Position numbers and translations under genes: made by a program. The notes beneath the pieces were generated by a model. The model had not been told where the DNA came from. It worked only from the letters and a program-made list of their open reading frames with translations, and ran no database searches. Source: Phallusia fumigata (lineage: Eukaryota > Chordata > Ascidiacea > Phlebobranchia > Ascidiidae). Taken from it: a stretch of 40,368 bases of DNA. This document shows, one piece after another, positions 1-20,200 of the stretch. The stretch lies in NCBI GenBank assembly GCA_008931825.1, contig QXVZ01017432.1, positions 1 through 40,368 of the forward strand, read 5' to 3'. The first letter of the stretch is position 1. Every line of letters starts with the position of its first letter.

Positions 1-153
1 AAAGCGATTTCGCAACATGCCGGTCAGGAAGCAGGTCGAGGTTACTTTGTGTTAAAATCTTCAGGCTTCCTCTTCACTGTTGTTGGCTCAACTAATATTC
101 ATCCGCGAAGTAGAAACAGTTTAAACATCCATTACTTTTTCAAAGGTCAATGA
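1..153 (+). other. Open frame entering from the window edge
   Basis: Frame 1 is open for 50 codons from the first base to TGA at 151-153. No start is visible and no family is recognised. It could be the end of a last exon of a gene lying to the left, or a chance open frame. The rest of 154-974 shows no convincing coding structure; the 103-codon frame at 543-854 has no recognisable domain and no splice context. Confidence 0.15.
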
Positions 154-974
154 TCATGGGCTGCCGGCTCAAACTTCCAAAACCAGTGAGAAACTTAAAC
201 AACTATCACAGGGTTTGGCAACCTGGAAAGCCGACCAATTTTTTATGCTGACACACGGGCGGATTTGACTAATTCAAGTAAACCTCAGTTAATCCGTTAT
301 CGATTTGACCGACAAATTTATCTGAAAAAGGCGAAGGCGCGGTTTAGTCTGACGTTATCGAGACTAGGAGGTGGTTGATGGGAAAAAATACCATTAAATT
401 ACCATTACGAATTCACTTATAAGCAACCCAATGATGATGGAAGAGTATAGTCTGTGGAGCACAATGTAGCGAAGTAATAAGTATCTAACAGTAAGCAGTT
501 GTTACGAATAAACGTATAACTTCAACTTTATTTAGTGTTCAAATGCAATTTTGCAAAGCAAAAAATCCGACTAAGAGATTTAAAAAAACGCAGCGTTTAT
601 CCGGATTACCCGAAAACGTTTATCAAGAAAAACATTACCAATTATTCGTTCCTTTAGTTTTATCCGATTTAGGCGGCTTAACCGAAGTTTACTGTACTCA
701 CAGACAAAATATCCTAACATCTGCAGTATATTACAACACTTTATTTTTCTGGTTTGCTTGTTGGTTGACAATGGCGATGCTGTGTAATGAATGGGTAAAT
801 GAAAATCATTCTGAGACTGTAACTCATTTTAACGCTTTTCCCAGTGATGCTTAGAAAACAATTAAGGACATTGCACCAACAAGCCACAGATAATTTTGCA
901 CCATTAATTCGACAGGTGTTGTTCCTCACAGGAAACCTGACCCCATACCACTGGTTTTCTTGAAAGGTCTAATG

Positions 975-1355
975 CAGTGGTTCCCAACCTGGGGGTCGCA
1001 GGCAGGTTTTCTGGGGGTCGCGACAGTTATGTGAAATTTTTACAAAAACAGACAGATCTGTGATATTTTTACAACTTTTTATCACACATAGGTTACAACT
1101 GGTTTGGCCTGCAACACCTGTCTTGTCAGGTACGATAAGCAGTAGGCTATGTGCCCATAGCTAACTGCATAGGCATTGTCATTAAAACGCCACAGTAATT
1201 ATTGTCATCAACAATGAAATCCTCAGGCTGAGGCCATCAAGTTGCAAAGTCAGCCGTTTGATGGAGCAAAAGTGAATGCAAATAGATCATATGCTGTAAA
1301 AAGCAATTTGATTAATCTTGTTGTTTAGAAGAAAATGGTAGGTCGGGTCGCAAGA
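975..1355. mobile_element. hAT-like non-autonomous element remnant
   Basis: A CAGTGGTTCCCAACCTGGGG start at 975 followed by GTCGC is the kind of terminal sequence seen in hAT (Charlie-like) elements. A degenerate partner GTCGGGTCGC lies near 1345. No transposase frame is present. The right boundary is uncertain. Confidence 0.35.
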
Positions 1356-1687
1356 TATTTTAAATTTTTCAGCGTTTAAAGCGATTCCTATAGTGATACA
1401 TCAGAATGAAAAACAGCTATAGGCCTGCAGCATTTTCATTGCTGGGGAAGAAAGCTTGATTCTTTAAACCTTGATACTGGTTATATGCACTTGCAGATTA
1501 ATAACCGAATCCACAGCCATAACCTCCTCGACGCATTCCTGATTTTGTTTCCTATCCAGTCAACCAAAGCTTGGTGGTTGGTAACTTTTTACATTTTGAC
1601 CAAACAAAAACACTAAAATATCATGAACAAAAAGTACAAAATAGATATCCACAAATGCAAACATGCAAAATAAACATATTAAATTGT

Positions 1688-2063
1688 TCATTTTAAAAAA
1701 GTATCACCTTCAGTTAGCAAATCCCACATTTCACTACAAATAGTTTCAGGTGATTGTTGGTGAGGATTAAACTGAAACTTCCTTGGAGGCTGAGAAGATG
1801 GAAAAACAACACCCTTAACAGATTCACTCAATTCACTATTGCAGTTTGACCATTTGATTTTTGTTATGTTGGTCAAAAGCTGATTCATAAATTCTTCTCT
1901 GGGATTTGTAACCAGGACTGTTCTGGCCAAGTCAATCAACGCACCATTAATTTGTTTAATTTCGACTCTGAGGTTCTTCTGGTTGGTCTGATGAGATTTT
2001 AGTTGGTCATTTAATCTGGCTAGTTTTTCTTTTAGTTCTTCAACAGTGCACTTAAGTTCATCT
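1688..2063 (-). CDS. SPC24-like kinetochore protein, 3' exon
   Basis: Terminal exon of a probable Spc24 homologue, a subunit of the Ndc80 outer-kinetochore complex that pairs with Spc25 and links microtubule-binding Ndc80/Nuf2 to the centromere. The exon encodes about 124 residues: a charged coiled coil (VEELKEKLARLNDQ and onward), then the globular end with KIKW, a VKG turn, a PPRKFQF strand and a last helix with SEMWDLLTE. This order (KIxW, VKG, hydrophobic strand, S..LW.L helix) is that of animal Spc24 C-terminal domains, recalled from the human protein. The stop is TGA at 1690-1688. The 5' boundary is placed at an AAAAG acceptor by 2063. The preceding exons lie beyond the gap at 2078 or are among the exons at 2745-3361. 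An open frame continues past 2063, but it crosses the N and is not trustworthy. Confidence 0.55.
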
Positions 2064-2077
2064 CTTTTCACATTATT

Positions 2078-2078
2078 N
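2078..2078. other. Single-N assembly gap
   Basis: One ambiguous base, and another at 2552. The 473 bp between them carry a cytochrome P450 exon on the opposite strand to the flanking gene, so the Ns look like collapsed gaps around a separate contig. Confidence 0.6.
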
Positions 2079-2279
2079 AAACAAATAAATATACTACAGC
2101 CGTATTGTTTACTGTTGGCTATCCGAGACAAAATCCGGGAGGTGGACCCCAACTCATGTTCTTGTGTAAACTCCCATTGATCACAAAATCTCTTGAAAAA
2201 ATTTGATCCTAGGCTGGTGCACATTGAACGCGCTTTTGTTTACAGTAGATCAAAAATTAGCCTATCATTATCTGTGCAG

Positions 2280-2401
2280 AATATATTCAGAAATGTATCG
2301 ACGAGCACAAGGAGAAGTTCGACCCAAACAACATCAACGATTTCATCGACGCATTTCTTTACGAAAACCAGTTTGGCAGAAAACAGAATGATTCTTTTAC
2401 T
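2280..2401 (+). CDS. Orphan CYP2-type cytochrome P450 exon
   Basis: After a TCTGTGCAG acceptor the exon reads in phase 1 for 122 nt and ends at an ACT|GTAAGC donor. Its 40 residues include HKEKFDPNNINDFIDAFL, the region just before the I helix in CYP2-clan microsomal P450s, where DFIDAFL is typical. The haem-binding Cys, the ExxR motif and all other exons are absent, so only a fragment is present. It sits between Ns at 2078 and 2552, inside a minus-strand locus. The next acceptor, a pyrimidine run ending GGCAG, abuts the second N. It is either a misplaced contig of a complete P450 gene or a gene broken by gaps. Confidence 0.55.
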
Positions 2402-2744
2402 GTAAGCACCGATGCAATGTATCAACTGAATAGTTTGACATTCTTTAAATGCAAAAAAACAACAAACGGCCTGCAGGTCTCATCTCCCAGCTACATGTTG
2501 CCTGTCATACACGAAAATGACCAAAATCACAAGATTTTTTTGGCAGGAGTCNGTGTTACGCAATTAACGTCTGGCTTGTATCTTCCTATTAAGAATGTTA
2601 AAAAACCGTGAATTGTGTACCTAGGTATGCTTTTAAATACGATTTCTTGATGCACTCTTAAGCTAGCATACCAATGTGTTGTACAAATAATGCAACCAAA
2701 AACATTTTGAAAAGTAACAAACTTAGCAGTTTGTTCTGACTTAC

Positions 2745-3361
2745 CATATTTGCTGCCAAATCTACATGATTAATATCTACAAGTACAGGTTCACTATGTT
2801 TTTGTAGAATGGCAAGTAGCTCCATTTGCACAAGGTTTCTAAAATGTGCGGCACACCTTAAAATAAAAAATGTAACTCAAAATACAAAACAAACAATGCA
2901 AATCAATTGTCATATTATGTGTATTAAACTGCACAAAACGGAAGCCTCGATATATTGATATTAAAGGCATTTTCAGGTTATAGTTACACTGAGGCACAAC
3001 CAGCATTGTCCTGTGTGGCACCAGTATGTCACGCACAGCGGTCGCAAAGCACTGGTCTTGGAAGCCAAGTTTAAGTATATGCCAAACAACCAAAATAGCA
3101 AACATTGATAAGAAATGACACATACCAAGTGTCTGTAAAGGTATTGTGGCAGATTACCATTGCATGGTTTTGGTTTAGCAGCACCATTTCCTGCTGTGTT
3201 CTCTTCAAATTAACTGGGTTTTTTTCAGTATTGCCCAGTTTCAAGTATGTCACCTAAACACAAAATGTACAGTAAGAGCAGTAACTTAATAAAGTGGCTG
3301 GGTCTAATATAGCAGAACTTACATGGGTGTCCAGAAAACCAGTGGATGTCATTGCACCCAT
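2745..3361 (-). CDS. Unrecognised gene, three 5' exons
   Basis: Three minus-strand exons join in frame. 3323-3361 starts at ATG with an in-frame TAA upstream and encodes MGAMTSTGFLDTH. 3126-3253 follows a GTTTAG acceptor. 2745-2856 follows a TTTTAAG acceptor and ends at ATG|GTAAGT. Together they give 93 codons and stop in phase 0, so at least one more exon is needed; it is lost in or beyond the gap at 2552. The last exon contains MELLAILQKHSEPV, a helix that could be the start of the SPC24-like protein whose 3' exon lies at 1688-2063. In that case these may be the same gene, or a separate gene just upstream of it. I do not recognise the first two exons. Confidence 0.35.
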
Positions 3362-4355
3362 GTAACAAAACTGTTGTTACCAACCCCTGCATATTGTCTG
3401 CAATTGTGATGGTAGCCATGTCTTGATTTGTAAACCTTTTTTTCAGCAGAATTTGTTCATGTTATTTTGTACTTTAAAATGCCAGCTTTAATTTAAGTTG
3501 ACCTTATAATTGGTCAGCGAATGTTTTTTTTGCCATCAGAAACTAATTAGAAAGGAATATTGAAAGAGTTGGTTGCAATAATTAACTCTAGCTGCACAAA
3601 ATTGGCACATACAATCGCTGCTAGTTATGGAGTCACTTCCGTCAGTAAATCCACAACTATTGCATTTAATATTGTTTTTTATTCCATAGACATGGAGAGA
3701 TCTTATGCTCATAATGCACAAGACATCATTCAACTTGCTTCATTGCAGTTTTGATAGAAAGTTTGCGTTCCTTTTTAATGGGGTCTTAACAACAATAATT
3801 TGGTTCAACCTGTGATGTTTCACTACATTTTGTTAATGCCACTGAAGTTTTTTGGAAACAACGTTGAATACCTTTGTGCTTTAACCAAGAAACTTCAGTG
3901 ATGTTGCTCTAAACCCACTGGAACTCTGTGCTTTAAACAAATTTCATCAAGATTATATAGAAGGTGTTTTTATTACCTGAAGATAGACAGCTTGGCCACT
4001 AACTCTTATCAGCCAAACTGATTTATATGCTGTTCTGAATGAAACATCTGATGATCAAAATAAAACACAGAACAACAATAAACTTCCCAACAATAAACTT
4101 TTATGTTCTATTATCAATTTTGGATGTCTTACTAATTTTGGTTAACCACCTCTATTTCGTAACAAGTTCTTTTAGAACTGGTGTCTTTTCCAGTAATCTG
4201 TGCAACTTTGTGACCCCAGTTATATATAGCATTTACCAAATATTTATGATACATTTGTATTAGCAAATGAGCTGTACAAAATCCGACATCTTTCAAGTCA
4301 GCAAAGTACATTGTGATAGATATGCAGACGTTAGTTGTGATAAGTGTTTAGCAGT
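3362..4355. other. Intergenic region with a small inverted repeat
   Basis: No convincing coding structure. The stretch holds an 11-bp perfect inverted repeat, CACTGAAGTTT at 3840-3850 and its complement at 3890-3900, separated by 39 bases. It lies between the left-hand genes and the 3' end of gene A. Confidence 0.4.
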
Positions 4356-13526
<9,171 letters not shown>

Positions 13527-14202
13527 ATTGCCAAGGTTTGCAAGCTAAAACGTTATTGCAGTGCACAAGTTGAGTTGCTTTTAAAGCTTCCTGGGGACTT
13601 TTCTACCTTTCTCAAGCAGGTCGCTTGTAGGTCAACGTGATTCACAGGAACTTATTCACTGTTGTTGGACTTTTTGAAAACTTTAAATAGCTATGCGGAA
13701 AAGCACCCAATTTCCAATCTGGTATACAAATGCAATTTTTTTGTAATTGCCTTTTAAACATAGTTCACAATCCCTCTTAGTAACTAAACTGTTGGTAATA
13801 TGGTAATATTTGTTTTTTTTTTTCACTTTAAATCCTGGCTACATTGATTTTCAGTTGTCACTTCACACTACCCAAAAATATTTTTAAACTGCTCTAAACT
13901 GCTTTTTTTCACAAGATTAAAAATATTTCTATCACTTAAAATATTTGTGTAGTAAGCGAGAAATTAAAAGTTTCAATGTAAGCAAAGGTGCATCAAAAAC
14001 TTTCTGCATTGCATGAAATTATTAAAATAAAACTTGGTTTCACTTGGTTTGCATGGTAGGTAATTTTCTAGCTTGACATGTATTTATAATAACATTGTCA
14101 ATATACAACTACAATATTGAGACTCAACCATCGGCGACAATATACACAATACACCTGGAGACTGCTATAGAATTGAAATTGTGGGTAGATGTATGATGAA
14201 AT
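13527..14202. other. Intergenic region between genes B and A
   Basis: 676 bp hold the presumed promoter of gene A and the 3' flank of gene B. About 52 bp upstream of the gene A ATG is a TTTAAAAG on the minus strand (13578-13585), at the same distance as the TATAAAG of gene B. No open frame with family features is present. Confidence 0.4.
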
Positions 14203-17200
14203 TTATAGCAAATAAGAGTTAACATACATCACATTAAACATATCTTCTTCAATAAAGGAGTCATTTGTCATTCGAAGATGTTGTGGAACTTCTACAAAAA
14301 ATTTCCTAGTTATTTGGATATTGTAAATAATTCAGCATTATTTGATGTAAACTTGCCATAGTTGCAGTTGTATCCAAAAAATCCATATGCACAAGCACAT
14401 ATATACCAGGTTTCTGTTAGTTGACATGTAGCACCATTAGTACATGGGGATGATCGGCAGTAATCAACTAGAAAAAATTAACTCCTAAAACAATTGGTTT
14501 GTTCAAAAACAGCACGCTAAAGAATGGTTAATGGACTTTTGGGGGCTATGATTGTTAATGGCAAAGCATGAAAAGGTTTTCTGTTTCCACTTTAAGATGT
14601 TTGTCAAACGCTTGCAGTGGGTTTGCCTGTAACGAGTTGAGTTAACTTTGCTTGGTGAAAAAAAACAGTGACACAACAGCACTAAATCAATCACCAGGCT
14701 AGAAGTGGCTGCACAGCGTTCAAACGTTATGAGGCACAAAAAGTCAACTAGGACATAGTTGGTGGATCAGGGTTGCTGGAGCTACACTTTCATGCACTTT
14801 ACAACACTAATTACAAAAACTTTACCTTTTCAAAACCTGTTTATTTGCAATTTAGTTGTAAGAAAGACTTTGTAAATTATTGTACCTTGCTGACAATATA
14901 CTCCAACAAATCCTGGCCTGCAAATACAAACATGTTCCATCTTTCTGTTGAAGCAAGTGCCACCATTTTCACAAACACTCGTGTTGTTTGGTTCTGCAAA
15001 AATAGTGTATATGGTTTCTTCAAAACTGAACAATTTTTACAGAAAATTGACTTCTGTCCAAAAATAAACTTAAAACACCATAATTCACCTGTATAGACTG
15101 TCCATTTGACTGTGGCATCAACCTGCCAATCAGTGCTGAAATTTGCGATCAAATATTGATTTGTTAGTTTTGTTTTCAGTCGAAAACCTCCTACATTGTT
15201 ATCTCTTGTTTTCAAAATTACTCCAGGTAATTTTGTGCCATTATAGATTAGTGAAGCATCTATCACTTTTGCAGGTAGCTTGATGCATTCCAGATATTTA
15301 ACACTAATAGACTTTCGATCCTGACCCCATGCAGCAATATCATCATAGCTAATAGTAGTAGATAGGGTTCCGGAGAATCTCATTTCTAAAAAAAAACATT
15401 CAGTCAACTATAAATCTTTAAAAAGGCAGTACTGGGAAATCCGGTTTATCACATAATCCATTTTTTGCACAGGTTTTGTATTCCCATAGCTTATCATTTG
15501 TCAAAACTCTGAATGGAATAAAATTTACACGATTTCTACAATTAACTGAAATGTTGATTTTCACGAAAAAGTCACACAATCAAATGTTATCTTTAAAATT
15601 TAGAAAACATAAATTAGGTGAAAAAGAGCGATGCAATTACTTATTTCAGTTGCATAGGCTTATGTTATATTAGGTAATCACTAAAAACAATTAATTTAAT
15701 TGTTTGAACATTGTTAAAAACAAATTTCGAACAAAGTGTGGAAAATTCATACATTACAAAGTAAATCTTTATTCATCAGCAAGTAGAAAAGGAATCACAT
15801 GGAAAAAACATTGGGATGGGAGAATGTCAAGCACAGATTTTTTGTGGCTTACCGAATGAGCAATCTGTTCCACTAAAACCCGGTGGACATATGCACATAT
15901 AACTACTTGCAGTTCCATTACAACTTCCACCATTTTTACATGGGTTTGAATCACAATTGACAACATCTGCAATGAGAATATGTGCATACAAATTGATAAT
16001 TGGGGTTTATTTTTTCAAAAAGTCTTACGTTTTTCACATTGTTCTCCATGATATTCAGGTGGACATTTGCACTTTTTTGTGAAATAATTTTCATAATAAC
16101 AGATTCCACCATTTTCACACAAGGGTCGTTTGTATTCTTTAGAGTCTGTGTATAAATGTAGTGGATGGTTTGCTTGTCTACTAATATTTTTATTATTTTT
16201 TTAATAAAATTTTATTTATTATTTTAAGTTTTGTCTGGATACATATTTTTATGAAATTGTGCTTGCATATATATTTTTTGTCGGTTGTGACCTAAACTTT
16301 GAGCTACTGAGTTGATTTTCTCAACTCATTTAAAGCTTAATTAAATCACCAACATAAAATTAAAGGCAAATAAATTTGTTGTGTACAAATTAATAATGTT
16401 ACTTACCAAACAGCACTTTATACCAAAGGACTAGATGTTCCTGCCTTCGAAGTCTTCCACCTTTGTTTCTTCGTACTAGGACTGAGAATCTGTTATAGTT
16501 TGGCCACATGCCTGTGACAACAATATTTTTTTTGTGTTTGCCTAAATTGGTTATGTAACCGGATACTTGTACTGGATAGCCACGAACACATGGTGGTATT
16601 GGAACCATGAAGGTGTGCTGATTAATGTATGCTGATAAATAGAGATTGGTTGTTTCTTCATATCCACCTATAGAATACATGTAAAGTTTTTATTGTTGGA
16701 ATTTAAATAAATTTTTTTAGTAAAATCCACTGTTTTTGTGTTCTGCTACAGCAGGTTTGGCAAACTTTTGGTGGCAGTGTGCCAGTTTTCAAATTATGTG
16801 CTAATGTTAATGACTTTGATTGTCACGGTTGATATTGCCATTTGTCACTGTATCAAAACAGTGAGATCACAAAACTTGGCTTACTAAATGTATTGAATGT
16901 GAACTCATAAAAGCTTGGTGTGCCACAAATATTTACCTGCTAGGGGTCACTGGCCCCTATGCTACAGCCTTTAAATGTTTTGTAAAGAAAAATGCCTATG
17001 GTAGTTGCTACAACAAAGAATATTTGTATGTATTACATACGTAAGTGGCAGTATTTGCCTTCAAATTCATCTGGACATTGGCACTTAAAGGACTCCTGTT
17101 TTCTGATGCAGGTTCCACCATTGTCACATGGAGCACTGCAGTCTTTTATCTCTGAAAGAGTGTTTATTTAGTAAATCAATTAATTTATACAAACACTGAA

Positions 17201-20200
17201 ACCTTCTTATTAGACCTGTGTCAGTGTTTTTTGGACAAATACGAATAATGGGCACAATACTGGACTTTTTGGCATTATGATACTTTACACATAGGCCTAG
17301 GTTGGGGTAATACACCACCACAAAATATGTTATTCTCCTCAAAAAATATAGAAACACCGTTTATATTAACAACCAGCTCACAAGCAGTTGTACATAAACA
17401 CTTGTGACCTTGTTTAGTGTTTGTACATGTAGCTTCATTACTGCAGAGGCTAGTTTGATAATGTTGAGGTCCTGTAGAGAAAAATACCAAAAGTTGGTCG
17501 TAAAAGTTTGTGGTCTTTTTTATTTGACTTTGGATTAGAAAAAACTGACATGCTTAATTATCCAATATTTCGTTACTTGCACCACCAAGTATTTATGGAC
17601 ATATGTAAAGAAAACTGATGATAAGAAGGTGAAATAATGAGGTGTGGTGTCATATATTAAACTAGAGGGCATCTACTAATAATCATCTACCAGGATAAAC
17701 TCGCTTTTTGACCCGGTAAATTAATGCAATGAAAAATGTATATTGTGCATAGAAAAATTTATATTGTGCAGATTAATACAGATACAAATCATAAACAATA
17801 TTTTAAAAAATCGTTTTTGCTTTACTGAAGTAAGACTTCCAATGTAAGTTGGTTGGCACTCTTGTCCAATCCACATTAATTTGTTCTATTTGCACCACAG
17901 ACACTCTGAAGCCCCATGCGCGGTTTTCCAATACTTCAATCCCAAACATTTCATTGAATGACTTGTGAAACGAAGCTTCAACCCAAAATGCACTGTCCAA
18001 ATGGCAATCTTTGTAAATTATTTCAAATGTATGGTTGTTTAGTGTTGTATTGACCAATGAAACATTGATTGTTCCTTCTGCATAACCTGCTGAACAACAC
18101 TGTGTTATACTTTATCAGTAAGCAATGTGGCACAGCCTGTATCTAAGTACACAATCATATTTTACAAGTGAAGAATCCAAACCTAAATACCAAAACTTGA
18201 CATCAATTAATTGCAACAGTTATTTTTGAATTGGCTAGTTGGTGAAAAATTGTTAGATTATGGTGTAAATTTGTTAGACCCCTCCAGCGTTCAACCAAAG
18301 ATTTTTCAACGCAAGACAAAGGCACAAAATACCTCAGCACAATCTTGGACTCGCTGTCTAAATTTTCTGACATGGCCCAGATGAGATGCTCAAACTTATA
18401 ATCTATGAAAATGACCCAGATGGGATGTCATAGCAAATGCTTGTGCAATTGTTGTTGAACAAAAGTTTGCTTTTTGTTGTTTGCAGAAGTGTGTTTTATT
18501 CATTTGTTTACTTCTGTGTATATATATTTTAACACTTTAGAAATTTGATTGTATCATAATAATAGCTTTGTGCTTACGATTCCAGCAGAAGATTGGACCA
18601 TATGATGGTTTGCAATCACATCTATAACCAGGTCCCACTTGATTTTTTCTAAAAGTACCACGAGAACCAGGACATGGATTGTATTTGAAATATTGGATCA
18701 CTGTTCAAAGAGACAGTTGTTTCTTATATTCTGCCAAATATTTTATCAGCATGCCCTTATGCAAGATACAAGTGAATGATTACACTTGTTTTTACTACAC
18801 ACCATGTTACCTTTTTACTACACACAGGTTTAGCTCATTGTTGTTTAAGTTTGGGTATATGTCACAAATTTTAACAACTGGCAAACCTTTTCGTTTGGAG
18901 CAATCTCTGCCTCCTCTCTCTGGTGGACAGTCACATTTATAACCAGTTGGTGTATTTCTGCATCTTCCCCCATGTTTGCAAGTGTATCTTGTGCACTTCT
19001 CTATTCCTTGAGTAAACAGAGGATGCTTTTCATAACTGGGCACATGTTTAAGGCATAAGCACCTTAATTAAATGGTTTATGTGTATATGATTGTATACAT
19101 ATACATGTTTGCAATCTAGTAAAGCTAAAGCTGGGTGCCCAACGCATCCTAGGGTACACCACAACAGGCACAGGGACACAGGAGTCAAATGGGGTGCATA
19201 GGGGATCAGGGCAAACTTTGAAACTAAACCAGCACCTGTCATTCCTCACTAGTGAGTAATTTACTACTGGTTGAAACAACTGCTCTAGGGAATTCATGGA
19301 AATCAAAGGGTTTACAGAAATGGAAATGCAATGGCAAAGTGAACTCCTTTAACGTTGTGGAACCAGTTTGTCTGTAGTTTATGTCCAGTTGTGGCATCAA
19401 ACAGATGATAGTTATGAGAATCAGACCAAAGAATTAAGTAACTGGTTGATTGTGTTTAACAGCAAGTAACACAATAAAGAGCATAATGCATGTTTGTGTA
19501 CTACATGTGCGATAAGGTGGAAGCCAAAATACACAAAAAAGGTCTTATCCAAAAAAAATTGTGGTGCAAATTAAACCACCTCAAGGTCAAGCCCATTTAG
19601 AACAGTTTTTTGTTCCAAGAAAGAAAAAGATATCAATCTCAATGTTACTTGGCCTGAAAAAATTTCTGAAAATGTCCTTTTTACAACAAATGAATCATGG
19701 TGTTAAAAAGACATCCGCTAACACATACTCAGTTTGTATTCTTACTTATTGAGCAGTCAACTGAAGTGAAACCTTTGGGGCAGGAACAAGAGTAGATTTT
19801 CTCGGTGTCGTTGCAAATTCCTCCATTCATGCAAGGCTGATCTCTGCACTCTTAAAATACTACTAATGTTTTGGTGTGTTAGATTAGATATAAACCTTTA
19901 TCGAACCAAATATTAGATCTTGGCCCAAACAGAGCTTGTCTCTGCACTCGGTTGGGAAACACTGACCTACTGTCTAGACAAGCATGAAAATGGAAAATAT
20001 TGCTATACCTCAACCTGCAAACCGCCCAACAATGTAATGCCAAAATAGTGAACAAACGTATTGTCCACTGGGTTGTATACTTAACAAGACTGATTGTTGC
20101 ACTTTTTGCGAGGTTTAACACTGGTAGAACTACAAACAGTCTTGTTATTATATTAACAACCAGCTCACAAGCAGAAAAAATTTTATGCAATGTTTAGATA

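Noticed and set aside
543..854. 103-codon open frame on the plus strand
   Set aside because: No domain, no splice context, overlapping open frames on the other strand, and next to repeat sequence.
1688..2224. 178-codon minus frame as one intact SPC24 gene
   Set aside because: The upper third crosses the N at 2078 and the P450 island; only the part up to about 2063 is trusted.
2990..3051. Possible extra exon in the unrecognised minus-strand gene
   Set aside because: It would need a weak GTGTCA donor; skipping it joins the strong GTATGT donor to the 2856 acceptor in frame.
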